From: Capsicum annuum
Taxonomy: Eukaryota; Streptophyta; Magnoliopsida; Solanales; Solanaceae
Length of the DNA stretch: 64,000 nucleotides
NCBI RefSeq assembly: GCF_002878395.1
Contig: NW_025892517.1
Span: 41,227-105,226, forward strand
Direction of reading: 5' to 3'
The notes under the pieces are model-generated. The model did not search any database. It was given only the letters and a program-made list of their open reading frames with translations, and was not told the DNA's origin. Shown piece after piece: positions 55,045 to 64,000 of this stretch. Numbering within the stretch: position 1 is the first letter of the stretch; every line of letters begins with the position of its first letter. Position numbers and translations under genes: made by a program.

Positions 55045-55583
55045 TCTAACTAGGTTCTAACCAAATGTTTTATTTTATCTTTGATTAACTGTTTATGTGT
55101 TTATGTGTTTCGATTATTTAATGTTTAATTATCGCATCTCATGGCATTTCCTGCATCTTATAAACTATTTTGGGGTTTCGTGGATGTCACGACCCTTGTT
55201 GTTCAATTCCAAAATGTGTTGGAAATACGAACAGCTTATCAGCACGTGAGTCGTCTGACGCTGTTCGTATTTTCAAACTCAAGTTGTCTGCTTGAGAATC
55301 AGTGTCCAAGCCCACTCTAGACACCGAGGATAGAACAAAACCAAAATCCTATTTTAGGCATGTGCCTAGGTCGACCCAATATCTAAGAGGGGTATTGGGC
55401 CCATTAGAAAACCTGCCCTATGTCTATTTGACCTCGAGTCCATCACAGACGAACCATGCTTATCTGTTGAAGAAATATATGCTTGTCTAAATTCAATCCA
55501 TTATCCTTTGGGGTCGGGGAAAGGCTTATTTTGTCTTCTTTTATGTAGATATAGCTCAATTTCATTCTCGTGAAAATTTCAAG
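55045..55583 (+). other. 5' leader of element E with a 13-bp stem-loop
   Basis: The untranslated stretch between the primer site and ORF1. AAATACGAACAGC (55223-55235) pairs perfectly with GCTGTTCGTATTT (55260-55272); G-T and G-C pairs extend the base of the stem to 55221-55274. The 24-base loop holds the palindrome CACGTG at 55243-55248. The 55302-55490 open frame lies in the leader and has no recognised domain. Confidence 0.75.
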
Positions 55584-57160
55584 ATGGTCACCAAACCCGA
55601 CGATTACCTGAAATTGTGGTGGGATTATATGGGTACAAAAGAGATAAATATTATTAGAACACACATTGGGAATCTTTCTTCTTTGATCGAGATAGAAGCT
55701 TGGCCCGAAATAGTCCATATACTAACAAATTTTTGGGATGATCAGAACATGATATTTCTCTTCAGGGATGTTGAATTGATCCCCACCATTGAAGAGGCAT
55801 TGATTTGCTACGAGAGTACAGAAATGTGTTTTAAGAGAAAGGAGACACCGGATAAGAATATTTTAGTCCCAGATGTGTGGGATCGTCAAAAGATAAAGGA
55901 AGTATTTTTAACCAATGACGACACCTGGCTAGGAGAACGGGATGGAGAAAATATCACTTTTTGTGAGCTGTACCGTCGATTCGGAAGATTCAACTCTTTT
56001 CACAAATTTGGGCATAAATTGGAGTCGGAAGCAAAATGGAAGGAAACGAGAGCTTTTGCATTCGCGGTAGGCCTACTTTGAAACATGGTGTTCCCGTAGG
56101 GGAAAAATGGCACAATTCATTCGAGGGTTGTCACAGTGACCCATGTACTCTTCTTTGGAATGGAATACAATTCTAAAAAAGTATTCCACAACTTAGCCCC
56201 TATGATTGTCGTCGACATATATCGCGCTTTGGGAAGATATCAAGTCGAGAATTGTTTCTTTCAAGGATGAAACCTTATATTACAATGGTGTATGATGATA
56301 CATTTGGTGAAAAATCCTAGAACGGCACAACCTGATCACAAAACAAGGAGAAATCTTCTAGAATCGCACGACATGTGGTTATTTTTACCCAAGTTCAAAA
56401 GGGAAGCATCCCACGAATTTTGGTTTAAGACTCTTGGAGAATTAAGAGATAGCGATGTCCAATGGTCCCTTAACTATCTTTGTTTAGGGAAATACAAAAT
56501 TCGAGGGGGCAATGGCCTTTTTTAGTGCTCTCGGGTCTCAGGGGAACCCGCCCCTACAATCCTGGCAGAGTTCTTAGGCAATTCTAGATCAAATAGGAGA
56601 CGCCTCAAATCGATTCTATGCTCAGATTCTTTACTGAATATAATGAAAGTAAGACCTCGCTCATAGACAACATGATAAATAGATGGAGAAGGAAAAAGTG
56701 GGTAGAAGTCTTTTTCCTTATAGGGTATAAAACTTAAGTCAGCGACACTTACAAGGAGTGGTTAAAAAAATGACTCGTCGGAGCATTGAATTCGGGACCA
56801 AATGTGCCCACTCGAGTTGTGGATGCAGAATCTGAGCATCAAATTCGGCTTCACAGGATACAAGATGAGTTCTAGAAAAGTGAAATTGTGCACTGGCAGA
56901 TGCACATGCAAGACGCTTTGACCATACATACATTGAGGGAAGAGTTGAAAAAATCTAGGCAAGATGCTGATGATGCCAGATAATGCCTAATCGATTTGGA
57001 TGATAGCATGGCCTCCCAACTCGACAGCATAGGAGAAATAACTTATGACTGCAAGGCACAATTATGCGGGAGCCACCTTATCATCAAGAGGTATCAACTA
57101 GCACATAAGGTAAACTTGGTAAAGAAGGCAAAAGAAGACGAAGAAGCCTCTAGTAGATAG
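55584..57160 (+). pseudogene. ORF1 of element E (DUF7745-like domain plus coiled coil)
   Basis: This extra ORF precedes gag in Ogre-like elements. The open part 55584-56081 (165 codons) starts MVTKPDDYLKLWWDYM and continues GNLSSLIEIEAWPEIVHILT, NFWDDQNMIFLFRDVELIPT and TIEEALICYE, the pattern I remember for the DUF7745 domain of plant repeats. The same frame continues past a TGA at 56079 (GLL*NMVFP; Gly GGA in relatives by expectation), a TAG near 56112 and a TGA near 56266, to 56525. After frame changes a Glu/Lys/Arg-rich, coiled-coil-like tail (LREELKKSRQDADDAR) reaches a stop at 57160. Its function is unknown to me; a structural or RNA-binding role is guesswork. Confidence 0.7.
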
Positions 57161-57599
57161 CTTTTCTATTCTTCCCTGCGCGGGAACTTATCTTCTTTCA
57201 TGTTATTTCCGTTTTTCCCTAAAAATTGTATCCCTGTTTCGTTATCTTTTGTAGGTATTTATGCCTTTTTTGTGTCGATATGAGTTGGGGGTTAATGGAT
57301 TGACTATAAGGAAGCATATATTTTCTTCAAAAAATCGTTAGGCCTGAACCCTTGTCTCAAAAAGGGTCACCCCAATTAGGATACGCGTTATTTTAGTGTC
57401 TTGTGTGGTATAACTGTTTTATGTGCTTATATGTGTTTGTTGAGAATCAAAGGCAAGTTTATCCACTATGACCTATGGATGAATTTGGCTATGACTCGAA
57501 CAACTCTGTGTGATTATTTCCTGTCAAATATTTTGCATTACTGATCACATACGGAAACTAACACATTTGTCTTTGAGTTGGTTTACTTTGCAGATAACA
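57161..57599 (+). other. Non-coding gap between ORF1 and gag of element E
   Basis: AT-rich sequence with stops in all plus-strand frames. The segment includes TTTGCAG at 57587-57593, a possible 3' splice acceptor immediately before gag text. Whether ORF1 and gag are linked by splicing cannot be decided here. Confidence 0.45.
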
Positions 57600-58976
57600 A
57601 AAATTACTCAATGTTGATAAACTGGCAGAACATCCGTACTTCACCCGATCAAAAGCACAAAAAATCCCATCCTCAGACTATCATTCAAAAATGACAGGAA
57701 ATGACGAAGAAAGCGCACTGGCTATCCGGGATAATATGATAGCGGAATACAATGAGATGATTGTAGAACTTGCAACAAAGTTAGAAATTCTTCAGGAGTA
57801 AATAAATCGCACTCGAGATTTGGCTAACTTGGCCATCACCGTCAATGCCCCTGCTCCGGGGGAACATGGGACTCCACTCCAAATCCCTCCCCTCAGTACC
57901 CCTATTCTCGGGTACCAACTAACTGACGTATCATCTAGCTCTGCTCTTCCATTTGGCCAAAACACTAATTGTGAAAAAAATACAGATGCCTACCATCCAT
58001 AAAATCCATTCATAACCCCACAGATCCCATCTTCGAATCCATTCTTAAATCCTCAAAACACATTCTCAAATCAACAAAACGCATACCCAAATCTGCAAGA
58101 TTTACTCCTAAATCCACAAAATATGGCAAACCTACCTTCGAATCCACCAAATTCATTTCCAAATCCACAAAATCCCTCTCATATTCCGCCAAACTACTTA
58201 CAAGGCCCACATAACCTTCCCAATTTCCAAAATATTCTCCCTACATACCAACCAAATCTCCTCCATCTGCAAAATCAAGCCTTCCTTCCAAATCCCCCTC
58301 AAGCCATTATATCCCCTGATATTTATGAACCCCTTCCTAACCCGAGATGGACCATTACGAGGAGAAGAAGAAGGAATGGAGGACCCACCAAGTACCCCCT
58401 CCTACAAACCTAAGCCCATATAACCCCCAGCGTCTAAACCACGAAAAGAAACCTCCCTGAAACTTCACCCCACTAGCTAAAAGTCGCACCCAATTGTTTG
58501 AAAGATTGAAGAATGCTGGTCATTTGTAACCAGTATATCCAAAGCCTATCAATCCTAGCTCCCAATTTTATCACCCTGATCAAAATTGTGCCTATCATTC
58601 AGGGGCAGCGGGGCATAGTACCGAGGACTGTCTTATCTTGAAACACAAAATCCAAGATCTGATTGATCAAAAGGTCATCACGCTCCAGGTACCTACTCCA
58701 AATATTAGCAGTAATCCATTGCCCAACCATGGGGGATCTATAGTTAACATGACTAAAATAGAAGGCGAATGGGCATCTGGCAAGACCATTACCCAGGTAA
58801 ACTCCAAAAAGCAGAAAAGAGCAAAAGAGGTAGGAAAGATACAGAAAGTTGTGGCTGCCTTAAGTATCAGTGACAAAGCCCCATTTATAGTGTTGACTGC
58901 AACGACTCAAGTGTACGCTCCTCCTCCAAAGAAGGAATTTACTGTGCAAACCGCCGCTGCCCAGGGGATGACGTGA
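57600..58976 (+). pseudogene. Gag of element E with its capsid core deleted
   Basis: The N-terminus (HPYFTRSKAQK, then IAEYNEMIVELATKLEILQE) leads into an Asn/Pro-rich repeat region at 58003-58310 (NPQN, NPPNSFPNPQNPS). At about 58400 the frame changes and the text goes to the gag C-terminus: NFTPLAKSRTQLFERLKNAG and the zinc motif CAYHSGAAGHSTEDC (near 58590), then DLIDQKVITLQ. The Retrotrans_gag capsid core of roughly 250-300 residues expected between these parts is missing. Stops at 58000 and 58456 and a frame change also occur. The C-terminal piece 58638-58976 is open for 112 codons. Confidence 0.75.
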
Positions 58977-59640
58977 TCAGGATGATGTTATATCTCTGAG
59001 GAATTGACCAACAAGAAAGATTCACAGAAAAGGCCAATCATTGAAGGAGAGGCTGAGGAATTTTAGAGGCGTATGCAACCAAAGGATTACACAATTGTCA
59101 AACACTTGGAGAAAATGCCAGCCCAAATTTCTATCTTGGCACTATTATTGAGCTTGAAACATCACCGATAGGCTCTGTCGAAGCTCTTGGAGAAAGTGTA
59201 TGTTCCTGCAAAAATGAGCGTTGAGAATTTGGCTGCGATGATAGAGAATGTTGTGGGGAACCATTGCATATCATTCAGTAACATAGAGTTACTATTTGAA
59301 GGAGCAATGCACAATAAAGCCATGCATGTCACTGTCATTTATCGAGATTATGTAATTAATCAGGAGTTAATAGATGACAGATCTGGTGTGAATATTTGTC
59401 CCCTCTCCACGTTGGCCCAAATGGGCTATGATCTGGGGAAAATTCATCAAATCCATATAAATGTGAGAGCATTCAATGGAGGACAAAGAGATACCATAGA
59501 AGAGATTGATTTGCATATCTAAATGGGACCTACTGAGGTTAAGACTAAGTTTCATGTTATGGATATCCATCCTAGCTACAAACTGCTTTTGGGAAGACCA
59601 TGGATACATGGGGAAAAAGCAATTTCATCACCCCTTCATC
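58977..59640 (+). pseudogene. Aspartic protease of element E
   Basis: The open frame 59187-59522 reads LLFEGAMHNKAMHVTV, then ELIDDRSGVNICPLSTL, where VDTGSSLNVMP is expected: the catalytic Asp stays but T-G has become D-R, which should abolish activity. After a stop at 59520 it continues GPTEVKTKFHVMDIHPSYKL and LLGRPWIH, the second conserved protease block. The protein would have cut Gag-Pol. Confidence 0.8.
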
Positions 59641-60110
59641 AATTATTGAAGTTCATTTGGAAAGATCATAAAGTACTCATCCAATGAGAAGGAAGTCGAG
59701 CGGACCATCCCAATGGTTATGTGCCGGTGATTGAAGATGCTCCAAAAGGTAGCAGTTTCTGTACAGTAGAAATTGTAAATGCTATGAAAAGAGATTTGAC
59801 ACCCAAAATATCAATGCCTTATATCTAAAAAATGATTGCAACTGTGATGTTAAGAAATGGGTTTGAACCTGGTCGAGGCTTGGGCAAGAATTTACAAGGA
59901 ATTATCGATCCTATTGTGATCCTAGAGAGAAGATCTAAGCATGGGTTAGAATATCAGCATACCAGAAAAGATAGGGTTAAGGATGAGACAGAAAAGAGTG
60001 TGTTTAGGCCATTTCCATTCCTGTTCCAGTCATTTCCCGTACGAGAGATGTCAGATGATGATAGTCTTGGGGATGGGATAGGAGATTAGTTTGAAGGATG
60101 CAATGTTGTA
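59641..60110 (+). pseudogene. Post-protease linker with G-patch-like motif in element E
   Basis: The open frame 59832-60089 has VMLRNGFEPGRGLGKNLQGI, a G-patch-like GY.PG.GLG signature that Tat elements carry after the protease and that is usually linked to RNA binding. A basic stretch (ERRSKHGLEYQHTRKDRVKD) follows. One stop at 59826-59828 separates it from the protease text. Confidence 0.7.
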
Positions 60111-60640
60111 CCAGAAGATCTCCCAAAGTCCAGATGGGTAAAGCAGATTGCGACAGGTTAAGCTTTGCAAAATTGTACCTCCACTCCACTCATAACCCGT
60201 CGCCCGTTGTGGTAGATGAAAGGGCAATAACTAATAGTTTTAGAATCGGTGATGATTTGGGGAAGGCCCCGTTATCCACTTTTTATATCTCAAAACTTTA
60301 TTTTCGTATCTTACTGCTTTCAAAAAAGGTGGGGGCTTGTATTTTTTCAAGTCACAAGCCATGGTTTTGTAATTATTTCTCAAATTTCAATGAAAAGTCC
60401 TTCATTTATTTGGAAAACTATTATAGTTCTAAAATGCTCCTAGTCATATGTTTTGTTATTTTCTTATCATCTAACTTAGTTTGTTTGTCCATTATAGTAA
60501 CAGTAGCTTAATACCTGTCAATGTTATGTCATGTCAAAGCCTGAACAAACAAAATGAAGGGGACGATAATGGTTTGAAGGACGATGATGAGGAACGGTTA
60601 GTTGAAGATATGGAGAAATTTGAGAATCAAAAAAACCCAA
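60111..60640 (+). other. Spacer, possible intron, between protease and RT of element E
   Basis: Plus-strand frames are interrupted and the composition turns T-rich (TTTTCTTATC, TTATTTGG). Ogre elements are reported to have a spliced intron at this place in pol, so an intron from near 60240-60320 to near 60500-60600 is plausible. I cannot fix its splice sites. The 137-codon frame 60098-60511 is a hydrophobic reading of the same T-rich stretch and is probably not coding. Confidence 0.4.
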
Positions 60641-61724
60641 TCTAGAAGAAACTGAAATAGTCATCTTTGGAGATCACGATGGTATCAAAAAGACCAATAT
60701 CAGTGTCCACCTCGTGGCTCCATAAAAGGAAGAACTCATCCACCTATTGTGGGAGTATATCGACATGTTTCCTTGGTCTTATGATGATATGCCAGGGTTG
60801 AGCACCAGCATTGTGTCACATAAATTACCGATAAATTTTGACCTTGATCCAGTCAAGCAAAAAATAAGAAAATTCAAGCTAGATTTAAGTGTAAAGATCA
60901 AGGAAGAAGTGAAAAAAAATCCAATCTATGGTTTTTGAGGTCACAAAATATCTGACATAGTTGGCCAACATCGTCCCTGTGCTAAAGAAGGACGGCAAGA
61001 TTCAAATTTGTGTCGACTATAGAGACTTAAACAGAGCAAGTCCTAAAGATAATTTTCTGTTTCCCAACATCCACATTCTCATTGATAACTATGCGAAACA
61101 TGAAATGCAGTCATTCATTGATTGTTTCGCCGGCTATCATCAGATACTGATGGATGAGGAAGATGCAAAAAAAAGGCTTTTATTACACCCTGGGGTATTT
61201 ATCATTACAGGGTAATGCCTTTTGGTCTCAAGAATGCAGGTGCGACATATATGAGGGCCATGACGACGATTTTCCATGATATAATCCATAAGGAGATTGA
61301 GGTGTACGTGGATGATGTAATTATCAAATCCCGCGAGAGTTCAGATCATCTAACTTATCTGGAGAAATTCTTCAACAAATTAAGAAGGTACAGTTTGAAT
61401 TTAAATCCTGCTAAGTGTACTTTTGGTGTGCCATCAGGGAAGTTGCTGGGGTTCATAATCAGCAGAAGGGGGATCGATCTAGACCCATCCACAATCAAGA
61501 CAACTCAAGACTTGCCAGTGCCGAGGACCAAGAAAGAAGTTATGAGTTTCCTGGGTAGTCTAAATTACATTAGCAGATTCATCACTGAATCAATAGTCAT
61601 ATGCAAGCCAATTCTGAAGATGTTGAAGAAAAATGCACTAAATGAGTGGACAGAAGAATGTCAGAAAGATTTTGATCGCATCAAGGAATACTTGTCTGCA
61701 CCACCGATTTTTGTCCCACTGTGA
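60641..61724 (+). pseudogene. Reverse transcriptase of element E
   Basis: Clear pol text: WEYIDMFPWSYDDMPGLS, then LANIVPVLKKDGKIQICVDY, FIDCFAGYHQILMDEEDA, MPFGLKNAGATYMRAMTT, and the intact catalytic box VYVDDVIIKS with TACGTGGATGAT at 61304-61315. The thumb (KKEVMSFLGSLNYISRFITE) is intact. Two one-base shifts break the frame, each in an eight-A run (60912-60919 and 61167-61174). One Trp-to-stop change is near 60958 (T*LANIV). The piece 61215-61724 is open for 169 codons, the longest frame in the window. Confidence 0.92.
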
Positions 61725-62120
61725 GAAGGAATTCCATTATTGCTTTGCTTGTTAGTCTTAGAAAATGCTTTTGGATGAGTCCTCAGGCAACATGATTATA
61801 CCGATAGGAAAGAGAAAGCCATTTACTACTTGACTAAAAAGTTCACACCAAATGAAGCCCATTACACTCTTATAGAAAGGACATGTTGTGCTTTGACTTG
61901 GACGGCACAAAAGTTGAGGCATTATCTGTCATCCTATACAACTTACCTCATCTCGAGAATGGATCCATTGAAGTATATATTCCAGAAGGCCATGCCTATA
62001 GGAAAGCTAGCCAAGTTGTAAATATTGCTAGGTGAGTTTGACATTGTGTATGTAACCCAAAAAAGCAATCAAAGGGCAAGCCTTAGCAGATCATTTGGCT
62101 GAAAACCTAGTTGATGAGGA
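61725..62120 (+). pseudogene. First RNase H of element E
   Basis: It follows RT in phase after a stop at 61722. Text such as RKEKAIYYLTKKFTPNEAHY and TLIERTCCALTWTAQKLRHY matches the gypsy RNase H (ERTCCALTWTAQ is the Tat wording). ISRMDPLKYIFQKAMPIGKL then leads to the end. A frame change lies in the A run at 62059-62064, after which ALADHLAENLVDEEYKPLQT continues. Two more stops occur near 61780 and 62019. Confidence 0.85.
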
Positions 62121-62189
62121 ATATAAGCCACTTCAGACATACTTTCCAGATGAGCAAGTTTTGTTCGTAGGAGAAGATATCACGAAAAT

Positions 62190-62560
62190 CTTCCCCATAT
62201 GGAGGCTATTTTTTGATGGGGCAGTTAACTTCAAAGGTTCAGGAATTGGAGCAGTTTTGGTGTCATAAATGGGCCAGCATTATCTGACAACTGCTAAGTT
62301 ACATTTTCCATGCACCAACAACATGGTTGATTATGAAGCTTGCATCTGGGGCTCAAATTGGTACTTGATATGGGTGTTCGTAAATTGCTAGCCATCATAG
62401 ATTCAAATTTGCCGATTCACCAGGTATGGGGAGAATGGGCGGTAAAAAACTCCAAGATTACTCCTTATGTGGAGCTGGTGCAATAATTATGCAAAAGATT
62501 CAAGGATGTTGATTTCAAGCATATCCCACAGACACAAAACAAGTTTACTGACACTTTGGC
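62190..62560 (+). pseudogene. Second (archaeal-type) RNase H of element E
   Basis: WRLFFDGAVNFKGSGIGAVL at 62199-62260 (first acidic residue in FDGA) and NMVDYEACIWG near 62320-62352 (the Glu) identify the additional RNase H that Tat-lineage elements are known to have gained. The IIDSNLPIHQVWGEWAV block near 62393-62445 keeps an Asp at the third position. There is one stop after VLVS near 62267 and frame changes near 62350-62390. This domain defines the lineage. Confidence 0.85.
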
Positions 62561-63925
62561 CACTATATCTTCCAAGATTCAGCACCCGAATCAGAGTTAC
62601 ATTGATCCTTTAGAAATAAACCTGAAGGAGAAACCCGCGCATTGCATACACGTGGAAGAGGATCCTGATGAAAGGCCTTGGTACTATGACATTAAGAGGC
62701 ATTTAGAATCTGGAATATATCTTAAAGAGGCTAGTAAAAACCAAAAGAAGACAATCTGGCTTTTGGCAAAGAATTACTTTCCAAGTGGAGAAATTCTTTT
62801 TAGGAGGACTCCTGATTTGGGATTCCTAAGATGCGTCGATGCGGCAGAAGCCAATAAGTTGATAAATGAGGTACACGCTAGATTTTGTGGGCCCTATATG
62901 AAAGGGTTTGTCCTTGCCAAAAAGATCCTGAGAACTGGTTACTTCTAGACGACTATGAAAAATGATTGTAGTAAGTTTGTGCAGAGATGTCCAAAATATC
63001 AAATACACAGAGATCTGATTCGAATGCCTCCACACGAGCTTCACGCAATGAATTCTCCTTGGCCTTTCGTAGCTTTGGGGATGAATGTCATTGGACCAAT
63101 AGAGCCACTAGAATCAAATGGGCATAGATTTATTTTGGTTCCATTGATTATTTCACTAAGTGGGTCGAAGCTGCTTTGAACAGAGCCATCACTAAGAAAG
63201 TGGTTGTATATTTCGTTAGGAATAACTTGATTTGCCGATTCGGAGTGCCTGAATTGATTATTACTGATAATAGGGCAAACTTGAACAGTCACTTAATGAA
63301 AGAAATTTATGATCATTTCAAGATTGTGCATCGCAACTCGACAGTGTACCGTTCCCAAATAAATGAAGCCATAGAAACTGCTAACAAGAATATCCAAAAG
63401 ATCTTGAGAGAGATGGTCTAAAATGATAAACCATGGCACGAGATGTTACCTTACTCCTTGCTAGGGTATCGAACAATAGTTCGAACCTCCACAAGAGTAA
63501 CTACCTATTTACTATTTTACGGGAATGAAGTTGTGATACCCGCTGAGGTCAAAATACCTTCCCTAAGGATTATTCAGGAAGCTGGACTGAGTAACGAAGA
63601 ATGGTTCCATGCTCGCTATGAACAATTCATGTTAATTGATGAAAAGAGAATGGGCTCTGTATGCCATGGTTAGCTGTATCATCACAGGATGGTTCGTGAC
63701 TTTAACAAGAAGGTAAGAACTCGAGCATTTGAAGTGGGGCAACTAGTTCTCAAACAAATATTCCCTCACCAAGAGGAGTACAAGGGCAAGTTCGCTCCAA
63801 ACTGGCAAGGGCCATACATAGTTTGCAAGGTGCTATCTGGAGGAGCTCTAATTTTTTCTGAGATGGATGGTACAGAGTGGACCAAACCAATCAATTCTGA
63901 TGCGGTAAAGAGATATTATGTTTGA
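62561..63925 (+). pseudogene. Integrase of element E
   Basis: The zinc finger is damaged: EVHARFCGPYMKG has Tyr where the second His (CGTHMNG) is expected, and QRCPKYQIH has Tyr for the last Cys. The first core Asp is Asn (ALGMNVIGPIEP, GMDVIGP in relatives). TDNRANLNSH keeps its Asp and IETANKNIQK keeps its Glu. A one-base loss near 63143 shifts the frame; the rest runs in one phase, with stops at 63419 and 63671, through RYEQFMLIDEKRM and APNWQGPYIVCKVLSGGA to the pol stop at 63923-63925. There is no chromodomain, as expected for Tat. Confidence 0.9.
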
Positions 63926-64000
63926 ATGACGTTCTAGTTTTTATGTTTTCTTAGTTTGTTTGTAATCACTTTTGTAATAATGTTGTTTGCTAGTATGTAA
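63926..64000 (+). other. Start of the 3' non-coding interior of element E
   Basis: T-rich sequence after the pol stop; the element's polypurine tract and 3' LTR lie outside the window. Confidence 0.7.

Larger units (their letters stand above)
51421..64000 (+). mobile_element. Tat/Ogre-type Ty3/gypsy element E, 3' LTR beyond the window
   Basis: The order is 3.6 kb LTR, Arg-tRNA-type primer site, structured leader, extra ORF1, gag, protease with a G-patch-like motif, spacer, RT, RNase H, a second (archaeal-type) RNase H and integrase. That order, and the extra RNase H, are hallmarks of the Tat/Ogre lineage. Pol text ends at 63925, and 75 bases of 3' non-coding DNA remain. It interrupts element D and so is younger. 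It is the least decayed coding unit in the window, but carries stops, frameshifts and changed catalytic residues. Confidence 0.88.

Noticed and set aside
60098..60511. 137-codon frame between protease and RT as a new gene
   Set aside because: It runs through a T-rich likely intron and overlaps another frame; the residues are a hydrophobic T-driven mix with no motif.
61167..61174. A AAA AAA as a programmed -1 frameshift site in RT
   Set aside because: A -1 slip here would restore the frame, but the shift lies inside the RT fold, where no retroelement uses recoding, the copy has other stops, and loss of one A explains it as well.

Overview
The window is nuclear DNA from a flowering plant and looks like transposon-filled, probably pericentromeric heterochromatin. 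It is AT-rich. I see no intact host gene, no rRNA or tRNA gene, and no open frame longer than about 170 codons. Nearly every recognisable piece belongs to Ty3/gypsy LTR retrotransposons at different stages of decay. The gag-pol wording (Tekay/Del chromoviruses and a Tat/Ogre-type element with an extra RNase H) and the LTR styles resemble what I remember from Solanaceae such as pepper, tobacco and tomato. The family assignment is inference; the species cannot be fixed from the sequence alone.

Layout from left to right: (1) 1-4367, leader and a 3 kb LTR of a minus-strand Tekay-like element, with a palindromic minisatellite; (2) 4368-9185, a plus-strand decayed frame resembling the plant 'Transposase_32' family, followed by its probable 3' LTR; (3) 9190-10450, an LTR fragment; (4) 12939-17048, primer site and about 4.1 kb LTR of a minus-strand Tat/Ogre-type element; (5) 17372-28930, Tekay element A, whose RNase H region is split by a 2.7 kb solo LTR (22408-25131) with a perfect 5-bp target duplication; (6) 29703-41534, a second, independently damaged copy of segments 4-5; (7) 41535-48107, LTR-like DNA split by another solo LTR (43889-46120) with a perfect 5-bp target duplication; (8) 48108-51420, the 5' end of Tekay element D, cut inside its protease region by (9) Tat/Ogre element E (51421 to past the window end).

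The best-supported structural event is a direct tandem duplication of roughly 13.85-29.70 kb into 29.70-41.53 kb. Both copies have the same order: Tat-type LTR, spacer, Tekay element, 45-bp-repeat flank. They then decayed separately. The solo LTR and loss of the integrase zinc-finger histidines are in copy 1 only. An LTR insertion/deletion, loss of the reverse transcriptase core and a fresh 59-bp tandem duplication are in copy 2 only. This gives a relative timeline without any external data.

The most unusual recurrent signal is a set of short, perfect inverted repeats in the LTRs. At least five otherwise unrelated LTRs carry different palindromic words. Where a TATA box can be seen, the words lie roughly 50-350 bp upstream of it. 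Element E also has a 13-bp perfect stem-loop with a CACGTG palindrome in its loop, soon after the primer-binding site, resembling in layout a retroviral dimer-initiation hairpin. Every protein-coding relic is broken (stops, frameshifts, altered catalytic residues), so none of these elements should be autonomously active.
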